Below are positions 46,158-54,913 of a DNA stretch of 64,000 nucleotides, piece by piece. The notes beneath the pieces were generated by a model. The model made no database searches. It saw only the letters and a list, made by a program, of their open reading frames with translations, and was not told where the DNA came from. Made by a program: the position numbers and the translations under genes. The first letter of the stretch is position 1. Each line of letters opens with the position of its first letter. Origin of the DNA: Methyloprofundus sp. (GTDB lineage Bacteria; Pseudomonadota; Gammaproteobacteria; Methylococcales; Methylomonadaceae); the NCBI GenBank assembly GCA_016592635.1, contig AP023240.1:1736001-1800000 (forward strand), in the 5' to 3' direction.

Positions 46158-46754
46158 TTATTTCAGTTGTTTCTGAAGGGCTGCACTAATTTCTTGACTT
46201 AACTTAGCTAGTAATCGACTTTGTGCTGCTACATAGTCTTGATAGTCTATGCCGCTGGTGTTTTCATGTAATACCGATTTTCTGGCGATAACTTTGGTAC
46301 TTTTGGGTTGGTTGGTAATAGTCCAATCAGCATTTAATGTGACGCTGCCGCCTAGCATGCCATCAAACTGACGGACATTAATGGTGACTTGGTAATCAGA
46401 TTCCAAGGGTGTTATATCTTGGCTAAGGCTTACATGGTCAGTGGCGAGTAAAATAGATAAGTTTTCCCCGACTATGCGTTGAAAATCTTCCTGAAAGTCA
46501 CCTCCCCAGCGGTTAAATTCATTTAATAGCAACATGTTTGCATTGGAGCGTGTCACAATCTGAGGTCGCAACAAGGTTTCGGGAATGGTGACAGGCCCTA
46601 GCTTGATAGCGATTTGCTTGCTATTAGCGTTACTAGATAGGTCACGTTCAAGGGTGTTCATTATATAAAACTTGGCTTTAGGTGAACTGCCGCAGCCAGC
46701 AATGTTCAGTGTTATGGCCATCAATAAACTGGTGCAAATGACTTTCTTATTCAT
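46158..46754 (-). CDS. pqiC: PqiC-family outer-membrane lipoprotein
   Basis: Lipoprotein that docks the PqiB tunnel at the outer membrane. The signal MNKKVICTSLLMAITLNIAGCGSS has a lipobox (NIAGC). The mature domain contains the PqiC/ABC-type_aux (DUF330) pattern: KFYIMNTL, IKLGPVTIPETLLRPQIVTRSNANMLLLNEFNRWG and YQVTINVRQFDG. The ATG overlaps the pqiB stop region (GATGAATAA), giving translational coupling. The start 21 bases upstream is less likely because it precedes the signal sequence. The length of about 198 residues is normal. Confidence 0.92.
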   Translation of the reverse strand: MNKKVICTSLLMAITLNIAGCGSSPKAKFYIMNTLERDLSSNANSKQIAIKLGPVTIPETLLRPQIVTRSNANMLLLNEFNRWGGDFQEDFQRIVGENLSILLATDHVSLSQDITPLESDYQVTINVRQFDGMLGGSVTLNADWTITNQPKSTKVIARKSVLHENTSGIDYQDYVAAQSRLLAKLSQEISAALQKQLK

Positions 46755-48324
46755 CAATAGTTTCCTCTTTGCCATTGAGTAATGATTCTGGATGTCTTTC
46801 CAAGTAATCAGTTAAATCTTTAAATGATCGCGCAGCTCTATTCACTTCACGTAAGGTTGAGTGCAGGTCTTGTTGCAAAGGTGAATTACTTTGCAAGGTA
46901 GTTTCAATTGTTGCTAACGATTTATTCGTCTGCTGTAAGGTTTTGGATATTTCTGGTACCACAGTATGGTTGAGCTTATAGCTCAGTTCTTTGACTTCGG
47001 TCATCATGTCATCTATTTTACGTATGATATTGGGGATATCATGCTTGATGATACCTAAAGCACCAGGAACACTAGGGAACTCGGGGGTATATGCATCCCA
47101 ATCTATCTCATATGTTTTCTTATGCGGAAAAAAATCAAGTTCTATAAATAATTGGCCAGTGAGAAGGTTGCCGGTTTGCAAACGTGCTCTTAGACCTTGT
47201 TTAATCAATAAGTTAGTACGTTCTTTATGCGCTGTTGAATATTGCTCAAATTCGCTTGATATTAATTTATGATCTAGTCGATCATAGTTAACAGTCATCG
47301 TAACAGGGACGATAAATTTTTTCTTATCATCATCAAAGCGTAGTTGAATATCAGTTACTTCACCTAATTGGATACCGCTAAATTCAACAGGTGCGCCGAT
47401 AGATAGACCGCGTACTGATTCAGAAAAATTAATAATGTATTGTGGGCCTACTTTATAGTTGATGTTTAAAGTAGCTTCTTGGTTATCATATAACTTAAAC
47501 TCAGCATTATTGGTTGCAGGGCTAGCACTTCTGCTCGCTTCATTAGAATGGAAGGCTATGCCGCCCATTAAGATTGAAACTAAAGATTCGGTATTCATAC
47601 TAATACCTTGTGCGCTCATCTCAAAGTCTACGCCACTAGCATTCCAGAACTTGGAGTTAGCATAGACCCATTTATCAAATGGCTCGCGTACAAAAATTTG
47701 GATAGCAACCGACTTACCATCTTCATTAAGCTTTACATTTTCAACTTGGCCTACATTAAATTTACGATAATAAATAGGTGCATCTCTGGCAATAGAGCCT
47801 AAATCCTTGGTATGTAAAATGAAGTGTTTACCTGGAGTGCTACGAGTCACAACAGGAGGAATATCTAGACCTGTAAATTGACGCATTTTTTTACCCGATG
47901 AGCTGGGGTCAACACCGATATAGGCTCCTGATAATAGGGTTTCCAAGCCCGACACACCACTGACATCAATACGTGCATTGACCACCCAAAAACGCGTTTG
48001 ATCGCTTAGGAAGGGTTTGAAGTCTTTGGACATTTCAGCTATTACTTCTACATTTTTGGTAACATGATTCAAGTGTATCGAGGTTACTTGACCTATTTCA
48101 ACATTTTTATATTTTATTTTGGTTTTCCCTGCCTCCAAGCCATCAGCCGTTTTGAAAGCAATCGTTATGGTTGGCCCCATTTTTGACCAAGCTTGATAAG
48201 CTATCCAAGCACCTGTTAACAGAGCAACTAAAGGCACTAACCAGATAATGGATAATTTTGACCTGCTTTGAATGTCGCTTTCTGGCAAACTGGCAAAATA
48301 ATCATCCTGTTTGGGTTCACTCAT
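46747..48324 (-). CDS. pqiB: PqiB-like MCE protein
   Basis: Needle-like MCE protein that transfers lipids across the periplasm. Membrane anchor at residues 26-46 (IIWLVPLVALLTGAWIAYQ). Three MCE domains are marked by IKYKNVEIGQVTSI, IYYRKFNVGQVENV and VEFSGIQLGEVTDI. A long C-terminal coiled coil follows (about 430-510, KIDDMMTEVKELSYKLNHTVVPEISKTLQQTNKSLATIETTL), which forms the PqiB needle. Its 525 residues compare with 546 in E. coli. It overlaps pqiA by 8 bases and pqiC by a few. The order pqiA-pqiB-pqiC matches E. coli. In E. coli the operon responds to oxidative and envelope stress; regulation is not visible here. Confidence 0.94.
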   Translation of the reverse strand: MSEPKQDDYFASLPESDIQSRSKLSIIWLVPLVALLTGAWIAYQAWSKMGPTITIAFKTADGLEAGKTKIKYKNVEIGQVTSIHLNHVTKNVEVIAEMSKDFKPFLSDQTRFWVVNARIDVSGVSGLETLLSGAYIGVDPSSSGKKMRQFTGLDIPPVVTRSTPGKHFILHTKDLGSIARDAPIYYRKFNVGQVENVKLNEDGKSVAIQIFVREPFDKWVYANSKFWNASGVDFEMSAQGISMNTESLVSILMGGIAFHSNEASRSASPATNNAEFKLYDNQEATLNINYKVGPQYIINFSESVRGLSIGAPVEFSGIQLGEVTDIQLRFDDDKKKFIVPVTMTVNYDRLDHKLISSEFEQYSTAHKERTNLLIKQGLRARLQTGNLLTGQLFIELDFFPHKKTYEIDWDAYTPEFPSVPGALGIIKHDIPNIIRKIDDMMTEVKELSYKLNHTVVPEISKTLQQTNKSLATIETTLQSNSPLQQDLHSTLREVNRAARSFKDLTDYLERHPESLLNGKEETIDE

Positions 48325-49570
48325 TAATTTTCTCCATATTATCCCAGATTAAACGCGGGTCAAATGCTTTGGCAGCCAGCATGGTTAACACGACAACGCT
48401 ACCAAAAGCGACAGCTCCCACACCCACCTCAATCGTCATTAGGCCTTGAATTTGTATGAGCGCCGCCATTAAGGTAGCCACAAAAATATCCACCATCGAC
48501 CAATGGCCAATTATTTCAGTGAGCCGGTATAGCCGAGTTCTTTCTTTAGGCCGCCACTGTGATTTGATTTGTACGGTAATTAACAGCATCGATAAAATTA
48601 GTAATTTCAGCAAAGGGACACAGATACTGGCGATAAATAGAATTAATGCTAGAGGCCAATCGCCATACATTGCCAGATGAATAACACCGCTCATAATGGT
48701 ATCGCCTTCTGTTTTCCCCAAGCTGGTGATCACCATAACTGGTAATAGATTAGCAGGAACAAACATAATAATAGCAGCTAATAACAACGCAGTACTGCGC
48801 GATTGGCTTTGTGGTTTTCTTAAATGTAAGGCACTACTACAGCGCGGACATTGTGCACTGTGCTTAGTTGGCAGGGTACATAATAAATTACAGTTATGAC
48901 AGTTGGTTAATGCTTGTTTTCTATTAAGTATCGACGACTTTGTACTTTGCGTTTTAGGACTAATAAGCTGCCAGAGCATTTCGGTATCAAGGTCATTCAG
49001 AATAGCGGCAATAACAAAAATTAATAAGCCAAAAGTCCATAAAGCTATGCCTGGAATAACGGTTGCCAAGGCAGATAATTTTACGATTGAAACTAGAATG
49101 CCGAGCATTAAAACTTCCAACATGCTCCAGAAGCCTATAGTACGCACTATGCGATATATTTGTGGGGCAAGCCATGGAATACGGTTAAAGTTTAGTGGCA
49201 ACAGAATATACAAAAGCCCGGTTAACTGTATAAGTGGCGCTCCTATGCAGGTTAAAAAAACTAAACCTGCTAGCAATAACATGTCGTGTGCAAATAGATA
49301 ATCAACACAGGCAATTAAGGTAGCTGCCAATTCATGCCCTTCAGCACGTAACTGGATAATAGGGAAGGCATTAGCCATTACAAAGAGAACTAATGCGGTA
49401 ACTACCAAAGCTAAAGTATGTTCAATGCTTTTAGCGGGCTGAATCCGTTGGCGCTTACGTAACACCGCCGCACAGCGGTAACAGCGCACCGTACCATCTT
49501 CAGGTAAGTGCTGAATTTTTTGTATTAAATCGCAATCATGGCAACTAATGATCAAGTCTATTGTTTGCAT
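48317..49570 (-). CDS. pqiA: PqiA inner-membrane protein
   Basis: Inner-membrane partner of PqiB. The 417 residues hold two PqiA domains. The first has a zinc-ribbon-like CHDC...CYRC pair and four membrane segments (LALVVTALVLFVMANAFPIIQL, IGFWSMLEVLMLGILVSIVKL). The second begins with CHNC...CPRC and has ALLLAAIIMFVPANLLPVMVI and GHWSMVDIFVATLMAALIQI. This is the ordinary two-domain form, in contrast to the split LetA-like pair at 25.2-26.4 kb. It overlaps pqiB by 8 bases. A small DUF6164 gene lies 33 bases upstream on the same strand and may be the first gene of the operon. Confidence 0.94.
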   Translation of the reverse strand: MQTIDLIISCHDCDLIQKIQHLPEDGTVRCYRCAAVLRKRQRIQPAKSIEHTLALVVTALVLFVMANAFPIIQLRAEGHELAATLIACVDYLFAHDMLLLAGLVFLTCIGAPLIQLTGLLYILLPLNFNRIPWLAPQIYRIVRTIGFWSMLEVLMLGILVSIVKLSALATVIPGIALWTFGLLIFVIAAILNDLDTEMLWQLISPKTQSTKSSILNRKQALTNCHNCNLLCTLPTKHSAQCPRCSSALHLRKPQSQSRSTALLLAAIIMFVPANLLPVMVITSLGKTEGDTIMSGVIHLAMYGDWPLALILFIASICVPLLKLLILSMLLITVQIKSQWRPKERTRLYRLTEIIGHWSMVDIFVATLMAALIQIQGLMTIEVGVGAVAFGSVVVLTMLAAKAFDPRLIWDNMEKINE

Positions 49571-49602
49571 ATGCTACTTCCTAAATTCCACTTGAGAATG
49601 CC

Positions 49603-49968
49603 TTACAATCCCATGTCAAAGACTAACCTGATAGATAAATAAAGCACTACCACCATAGCGGCAATAAACAAGACTGTTTGTGCAGGGTTATGCCAAAAAT
49701 TCTTAAAAAAGGTATTGGCTTCACCTGACTGTTTAAGGCGAGCATATTCTTCCTGCTGCACTAAACGCCGCTCTTCTTGATAGTCATTAATTAAAGCACG
49801 AGCTTGTTCTAGTTGCTGCTCATCAGCTAGCCAGATAGCTGGCATCGAAATGCCCCAGTTGCCGGCATTAGTTTCATAAACTGAAATATTGTTTTCTTGC
49901 AGAAGGTCGCGCACATCATCCGCTTCATCATCAGGGACATGTCGTAAAGAAAAAAGTAATAAAGCCAT
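49603..49968 (-). CDS. DUF6164-type small membrane protein
   Basis: A 121-residue protein of unknown function. The N-terminal ~70 residues (LFSLRHVPDDEADDVRDLLQENNISVYETNAGNWGISMPAIWL) look like a DUF2007-style small alpha/beta domain. A helical stretch rich in Glu/Arg follows (75-95), and one membrane segment lies at the C-terminus (TVLFIAAMVVVLYLSIRLVF). This is consistent with the family called DUF6164. It is 33 bases upstream of pqiA in the same direction, so a link to the Pqi system is possible but not shown. Confidence 0.75.
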   Translation of the reverse strand: MALLLFSLRHVPDDEADDVRDLLQENNISVYETNAGNWGISMPAIWLADEQQLEQARALINDYQEERRLVQQEEYARLKQSGEANTFFKNFWHNPAQTVLFIAAMVVVLYLSIRLVFDMGL

Positions 49969-50035
49969 TGCGGAATTGAGTGTCTATATGGATTGCTGTT
50001 TAATCTAATATTATAAATGTACTTTCAAAATGATG

Positions 50036-50248
50036 TTATGTAAAAATGTGTGGTACAGGTTTATTTTTGTCTCCAAAATTATGTGCTAACAACCTAATGG
50101 CGCTTAATGAAACCCCTAAATGATCTGTGGCTCGTTGTCGCGTATAGCCATTTTTAAGGACTAATTTTGCCGCACCCTGTTTAAACTCTAGTGTGTATTT
50201 AGGTTTTGGTTGTTTGTTTTCGTTACTCATATTCACCTCTAATGACAT
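50036..50248 (-). pseudogene. Fragment of IS3-type transposase OrfA
   Basis: A 70-residue remnant with a helix-turn-helix of the IS3/IS911 OrfA kind (YTLEFKQGAAKLVLKNGYTRQRATDHLGVSLSAIRLL). The leucine-zipper part, OrfB and any terminal repeats are missing. It is followed within about 45 bases by a 5'-truncated group II intron, so it is part of a patch of mobile debris. Confidence 0.75.
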
Positions 50249-50291
50249 TATAAATCAGCCTTTAGATGTGTCCTGCTTTATTAAACCATTA

Positions 50292-51427
50292 CAGGTGTCG
50301 ATGGGTTAACGATTGAAGATTACCCCGTGTGGATACATCAGCACTGGGCGGATATTCAACGAGGATTGCAACAAGGCTATTATTGCCCGTTGCCTGTTAA
50401 GCGCGTGGAAATACCTAAGCCCAATGGCGGTATACGCCTATTAGGCATTCCTAGCGTACATGACAGAGTGATCCAGCAAGCCATCACACAAGTTTTACAG
50501 CCACTTATAGATCCTGATTTTTCAGATCATAGTCATGGGTTCCGTCCAAACCGCTCTGCACACGATGCTGTTAAATCGGTGCAGAAAGGAATCAAAGACG
50601 GCTATGGCTATGCCGTGGATATTGATTTATCCAAGTTTTTCGACAAAGTTGATCATGACTTATTGATGAACCGACTCGGTAAATGGGTGACTGATAAACA
50701 ACTGCTGGCACTGATTGGAAAATATCTGCGTGCAGAAGTGAGCGTCAAAGGAAAGCTAGAGGCAACGCACTGTGGAGTTCCACAAGGCGGGCCGCTATCG
50801 CCCTTACTCGCCAACATTATGCTGGATGACCTTGATCGTTATTTAGAAAGCAAAGACTATCGTTTTGCGCGTTACGCGGATGATTTTGTTATCAGCGTCA
50901 AATCCTTACAAGAAGGAGAACGTATTAAAGCCGAAGTCACCGCTTATCTGGAAACGCTAAAGCTTCCTATCAACACAGAGAAAAGCCAAGTAGTTAGTCG
51001 TAAGCAGTTGTGTTTCTTAGGCTTTGCCTTTAAAGGCAAGAAGATAGTCTGGAGTCCGAAAAGTTTAGCTAACTTCAAGCACCGCATCCGTGAATTAACG
51101 GGGCGTTCGTGGGGAGTAAGCTGGATTTATCGGTATGAAAAACAATGGCGCAGGATACGCACACGTATTCGCAAGCTGATGCGATTAGGCGTATCCAAGT
51201 CAGTGGCGATCAGTTTGGGTATGAGCTCGAAGGGATATTACCGCCTAGCAAAAACCAAGGCGGTACAACTTGCTTTAAATAACAAATGGCTAAAATTGCA
51301 AGGTTTGGTCTCGATTGAAGAGCAATGGGTGAAGTTCCATTACTCATAATGGCGATGAACCGCCCTGTGCGGAGCCGCATGCAGGGTGGTGTGGGGAGGG
51401 CTGGAGAGAAACTAGCCCTTACCCGAT
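50292..51427 (+). mobile_element. 5'-truncated group II intron
   Basis: Starts abruptly at GGTGTCGATGGG, equivalent to base 53711 of the second copy, so the whole 5' RNA part (domains I-III and most of IV) is missing. The 3' part is intact, with domain V/VI sequence (GAGCCGCATGCAGGGTGG) and the 3' end TTACCCGAT identical to the other copy. The 3' end lies seven bases from the stop codon of the cytochrome-c peroxidase gene. It cannot splice. Confidence 0.85.
50327..51349 (+). pseudogene. Group II intron reverse transcriptase/maturase with internal deletion
   Basis: Reverse transcriptase with domains RT1-RT7, including the catalytic RYADDFVI box and GVPQGGPLSPLLANI. Compared with the copy at 53688-54881 it lacks the N-terminus and 38 residues of the maturase (X) domain: RYEK is followed at once by QWRRIRTRIRK, whereas the other copy has LRQTIQGWGNYFGLSEYYRP and more between them. 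The deletion is in frame and its ends share AAAAC, suggesting slipped replication. Loss of the X-domain core should abolish splicing help. Identity outside the gap is otherwise very high, so the copy is recent. Confidence 0.88.
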
Positions 51428-51433
51428 TTAGAT

Positions 51434-52816
51434 TTATTTACTAGAAAGTAGTTTTCCTTGATATTCACCTGTTAATGTTTTTAAGAAACTAACTAGCTGA
51501 TTAACTTGCTCGTCATTATATTTCTTACCAACTTGAACTGCTCCCATAATAAGTATAGCCTCAGATAGATTATTAATTGAGCCGTCATGAAAATAGGGAT
51601 AAGTTACTTCTATATTACGCAGAACAGGAACTTTAAAAACATGACGATCTATCTCTCTTTTGGTAACATTAAATCGTCCATCATCTACCTCAGTCATTTC
51701 ACTACCTCGCATAGCAAAGTAATTCCTTTCTATGCCCATTTTTTCATAGGATAAACCACCTAGTGCAGGTCCAAAATGACATGAAGCACAATCTTGTTTG
51801 AATAGTAAATATCCTTTCTTTTCTTTTAAACTTAAAGCTTCATCATTTCCGCGTAAATATCGATCAAACTTTGAATTAGGGGTAAGTAAAGATTTCTCAA
51901 AAATAGCAATCGCATCTGTCACTGTTGCTTTGGTTATTCCAGATACAGGGTATAACTGACTAAACGAATTTTGATATTCAGGTACTTGTTTAAGTCTTTC
52001 AATCACCTTTTTCCATATAGCGCCCATTTCTCCTGGGTTTGCCACGGGGCCGGCAGCTTGGTCTTGTAAATCTTTTGCGCGACCATCCCAAAATTGCGCT
52101 AAATTATACATAGCGTTGAAAACAGTTGGAGAATTAATTGGTCCTTGCTGTCCTCTAATGCCTGTTGCGACAGACAACTGATCTGTCCCACCTTTTGTTA
52201 AGCTATGGCAGGAGGCACAAGAAAGCGTATTATCCCCAGACAACAAAGTGTCATGAAATAATTTATCGCCTAAAGCAACTTTATTGTCATCCAAATCAGT
52301 GGTTAAAGGCAATGGCTGTACGGGCTCTGCTTTATTCTTTTGTACCGTATCTTTACTCCAAGGGTAAATAGCTCTTTCACTTTTAATCCAATTAAGTATT
52401 TGCGTTCTTTCTTCTGAATTTAAACTATCGCTCCAATGCATAGAAAGGTATAGCGCTGGCGGCATTTTCTTATTATTAATAACATTTTCTAATCGCGCTA
52501 ACATTAAGGGACTAAATGATTCTTCACCACTATAATTATTTTTATTTAAAATAAACCTTTGGCGAGCTTCTTTAATATCTTTTTCAATAAGTTGCTTAGC
52601 AATAGGTAAATTTGCATAAATAGGCATTCTTGTCATATTAGGTGAATGACAGTCGACACACTTATTTTGTAGTATTTTAGATACCTGAGAAAACTGTATT
52701 GAAGCAGTTGAGTTAATAGGAATACTTTTATTTTTACCATTAAGCCCTAATAAATTAGAAAGAGGAAGAGCGATTAAACAAGCTAAAAACAACACGAAAA
52801 ACCAAATTTTTTTCAT
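51434..52816 (-). CDS. Cytochrome-c peroxidase family protein with three haem-binding motifs
   Basis: Periplasmic enzyme of the CcpA/MauG family that reduces hydrogen peroxide with electrons from cytochrome c. Residues 5-24 form an N-terminal signal/anchor. An extra N-terminal haem domain has CVDCH at 53-57. The two-domain peroxidase core has CASCH near 200 and CASCH near 343. Conserved surroundings include LGDKLFHDTLLSGDNTLSCASCHSL, NSPTVFNAMYNLAQFWDGRAKDL and FKVPVLRNIEVTYPYFHDG. Classical CcpA has two haems; the extra cytochrome-like domain (often annotated Haem_bd) makes this a three-haem form like YhjA-type peroxidases. Group II intron copies sit on both sides: one ends seven bases past its stop, the other starts about 200 bases upstream. 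Confidence 0.9.
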   Translation of the reverse strand: MKKIWFFVLFLACLIALPLSNLLGLNGKNKSIPINSTASIQFSQVSKILQNKCVDCHSPNMTRMPIYANLPIAKQLIEKDIKEARQRFILNKNNYSGEESFSPLMLARLENVINNKKMPPALYLSMHWSDSLNSEERTQILNWIKSERAIYPWSKDTVQKNKAEPVQPLPLTTDLDDNKVALGDKLFHDTLLSGDNTLSCASCHSLTKGGTDQLSVATGIRGQQGPINSPTVFNAMYNLAQFWDGRAKDLQDQAAGPVANPGEMGAIWKKVIERLKQVPEYQNSFSQLYPVSGITKATVTDAIAIFEKSLLTPNSKFDRYLRGNDEALSLKEKKGYLLFKQDCASCHFGPALGGLSYEKMGIERNYFAMRGSEMTEVDDGRFNVTKREIDRHVFKVPVLRNIEVTYPYFHDGSINNLSEAILIMGAVQVGKKYNDEQVNQLVSFLKTLTGEYQGKLLSSK

Positions 52817-53687
52817 TTTAAACTCTGCATAAAATTAATTTTCTTATCGTAATATTATACATTGCTAATATTCACAATAAAAGCTACTTAAAATCTAACG
52901 CCAAATTCAGTGGCCGCTGGCAGATATAAGATGAACTTTGCAAGCACACTGAACTTTGATAAAAAAATGACCTTTGAAAAAAATCTGCGCTGCCAACGGT
53001 CAGCTGGAGCACATTGGTACGCCCAGCATGGGCGTAAACTAATGGGGTGAAAGTCCCCTGTAGGAGAACCTACTTTACCCGTTATTTTAGGGTGATTATA
53101 ACTACTAGCCGACGGCAATTGCAACTTCGCGAGGTGTTGTGAGAAGGAAGCCCGAGTGCAAAACGACGAGCTTATGTACAAGAATGTCATACAAGGCCGA
53201 GTCTCAGGGGTGAGTTAGCCAATGATAACGAAACCCACAGGTTCGCGAGATACGGTAAATGGCAAGGCAGTGTCGTGACAGTTTACGCTTTTATCTGGGG
53301 AGATCTGTTTAACAGGCGATGTCACCTTATTGTATGAAATGAGTCAGTGGGCAACTGATTTAAATGTCCAGAAGTCCCGATGGCTATCCATCGGTGAACT
53401 AGCGAATACGATAGCAACACAATAAGTGCGCATAGCGTCTGTTAGGGCAACCTTGCAGATGATTAAACAGAAGTCAGCAGACGGCATAGTAGCCAAATGC
53501 CCAGCGTAATGGCTGGGACAGGGTGAAGGCCTGAACATTAGATGAGGAGCAGCCCGCTCTACCTTTGGCATAAGTCAGGCGGTAGATGAATTGGTAGCGA
53601 GCCTCAAACATTAACCCTTTATTTACTTTAATCATATTATTTGAACAAGTATTATCCTCCGACAACCTACGCAACGCATGGCAACGT

Positions 53688-54881
53688 GTGAAGCAAAACA
53701 AAGGAGCGGCAGGTGTCGATGGCTTAACGACTGAAGACTACCCTGTGTGGATTCATCAGCACTGGGAGAACATTTATCGTGGATTGCAACAAGGCTATTA
53801 TTGTCCGTTGCCTGTTAAGCGCGTGGAAATACCTAAACCGAATGGCGGTATACGCCTATTAGGTATTCCCAGCGTGCATGACAGAGTGATCCAACAAGCC
53901 ATCACACAAGTTTTACAGCCACTGATTGACCCTGATTTTTCAGATCACAGTCATGGATTCCGTCCAAATCGTTCCGCGCATGATGCAGTAAGGTCAGTGC
54001 AGAAAGGAATTAAAGACGGCTATGGCTATGCCGTGGATATTGATTTATCCAAGTTTTTCGACAAAGTCGATCATGACTTATTGATGAACCGACTCGGTAA
54101 ATGGGTGACTGATAAACAACTGCTGGCACTGATTGGAAAATATCTGCGTGCAGAAGTGAGCGTCAAAGGAAAGCTAGAGGCAACGCACTGTGGGGTTCCA
54201 CAAGGCGGGCCGCTATCGCCCTTACTCGCCAACATTATGCTGGATGACCTTGATCGTTATTTAGAAAGCAAAGACTATCGTTTTGCGCGTTACGCGGATG
54301 ATTTTGTTATCAGCGTCAAATCCTTACAAGAAGGAGAACGAGTTAAAGCCGAAGTCACCGCTTATCTAGAAACGCTCAAGCTTCCTATCAACACAGAGAA
54401 AAGCCAAGTGGTCAGTAGCAAACAGCTTAACTTTCTTGGCTTTGCTTTTAAAGGCAAGAAGATAGTCTGGAGTCCGAAAAGTTTAGCCAACTTCAAACAT
54501 CGCGTTCGTGAATTAACGGGGCGTTCGTGGGGAGTGAGCTGGATTTATCGGTATGAAAAACTCAGGCAGACTATTCAAGGCTGGGGAAACTACTTTGGGT
54601 TGAGCGAATATTACCGACCGATTCCGTTACTGGATCAATGGATACGGCGACGTATCAGGATGTGCTATTTAAAACAATGGCGTAGGATACGCACTCGTAT
54701 CCGCAACCTAATGCGATTAGGCGTGTCCAAATCAGTGGCAATTAGTTTAGGTATGAGCTCAAAGGGATATTACCGCCTAGCGAAAACCAAGGCGGTACAG
54801 ATTGCTTTAAATAACAAATGGCTCAAATCGCAAGGTTTAGTCTCGATTGAAGAGCAATGGGTTAAGTTCCATTATTCATAA
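53688..54881 (+). CDS. ltrA: Group II intron reverse transcriptase/maturase
   Basis: Helps the intron RNA fold and copies it into new DNA sites. The 397 residues contain the RT domains (HGFRPNRSAHDAV, YAVDIDLSKFFDKVDHDLL, GVPQGGPLSPLLANIMLDDL, RYADDFVI) and a maturase X domain (SLANFKHRVRELTGRSWG, LRQTIQGWGNYFGL). There is no HNH endonuclease domain at the C-terminus, so mobility would use the RT-only pathway. GTG at 53688 is the first conventional start. The conserved family N-terminus (LFEQVLSSDNLRNAWQRVK) continues in frame upstream to about 53600 without an ATG, so the true start is unclear or the gene has lost it. The stop lies just before an IS66 target duplication. Confidence 0.9.
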   Translation: MKQNKGAAGVDGLTTEDYPVWIHQHWENIYRGLQQGYYCPLPVKRVEIPKPNGGIRLLGIPSVHDRVIQQAITQVLQPLIDPDFSDHSHGFRPNRSAHDAVRSVQKGIKDGYGYAVDIDLSKFFDKVDHDLLMNRLGKWVTDKQLLALIGKYLRAEVSVKGKLEATHCGVPQGGPLSPLLANIMLDDLDRYLESKDYRFARYADDFVISVKSLQEGERVKAEVTAYLETLKLPINTEKSQVVSSKQLNFLGFAFKGKKIVWSPKSLANFKHRVRELTGRSWGVSWIYRYEKLRQTIQGWGNYFGLSEYYRPIPLLDQWIRRRIRMCYLKQWRRIRTRIRNLMRLGVSKSVAISLGMSSKGYYRLAKTKAVQIALNNKWLKSQGLVSIEEQWVKFHYS

Positions 54882-54913
54882 TGGGTAAGCGCTCAATAGA
54901 GCACGTACTTGCC

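Noticed and set aside
53688..54881. Reverse transcriptase near a PtuA/PtuB-like pair, suggesting a retron Ec78-type system
   Set aside because: The RT has group II intron features (maturase X domain, GTACGCCCAGCATGGGCG 5' RNA end, domain V downstream). It lies on the other strand about 5 kb from the ATPase and has no retron msr-msd nearby.
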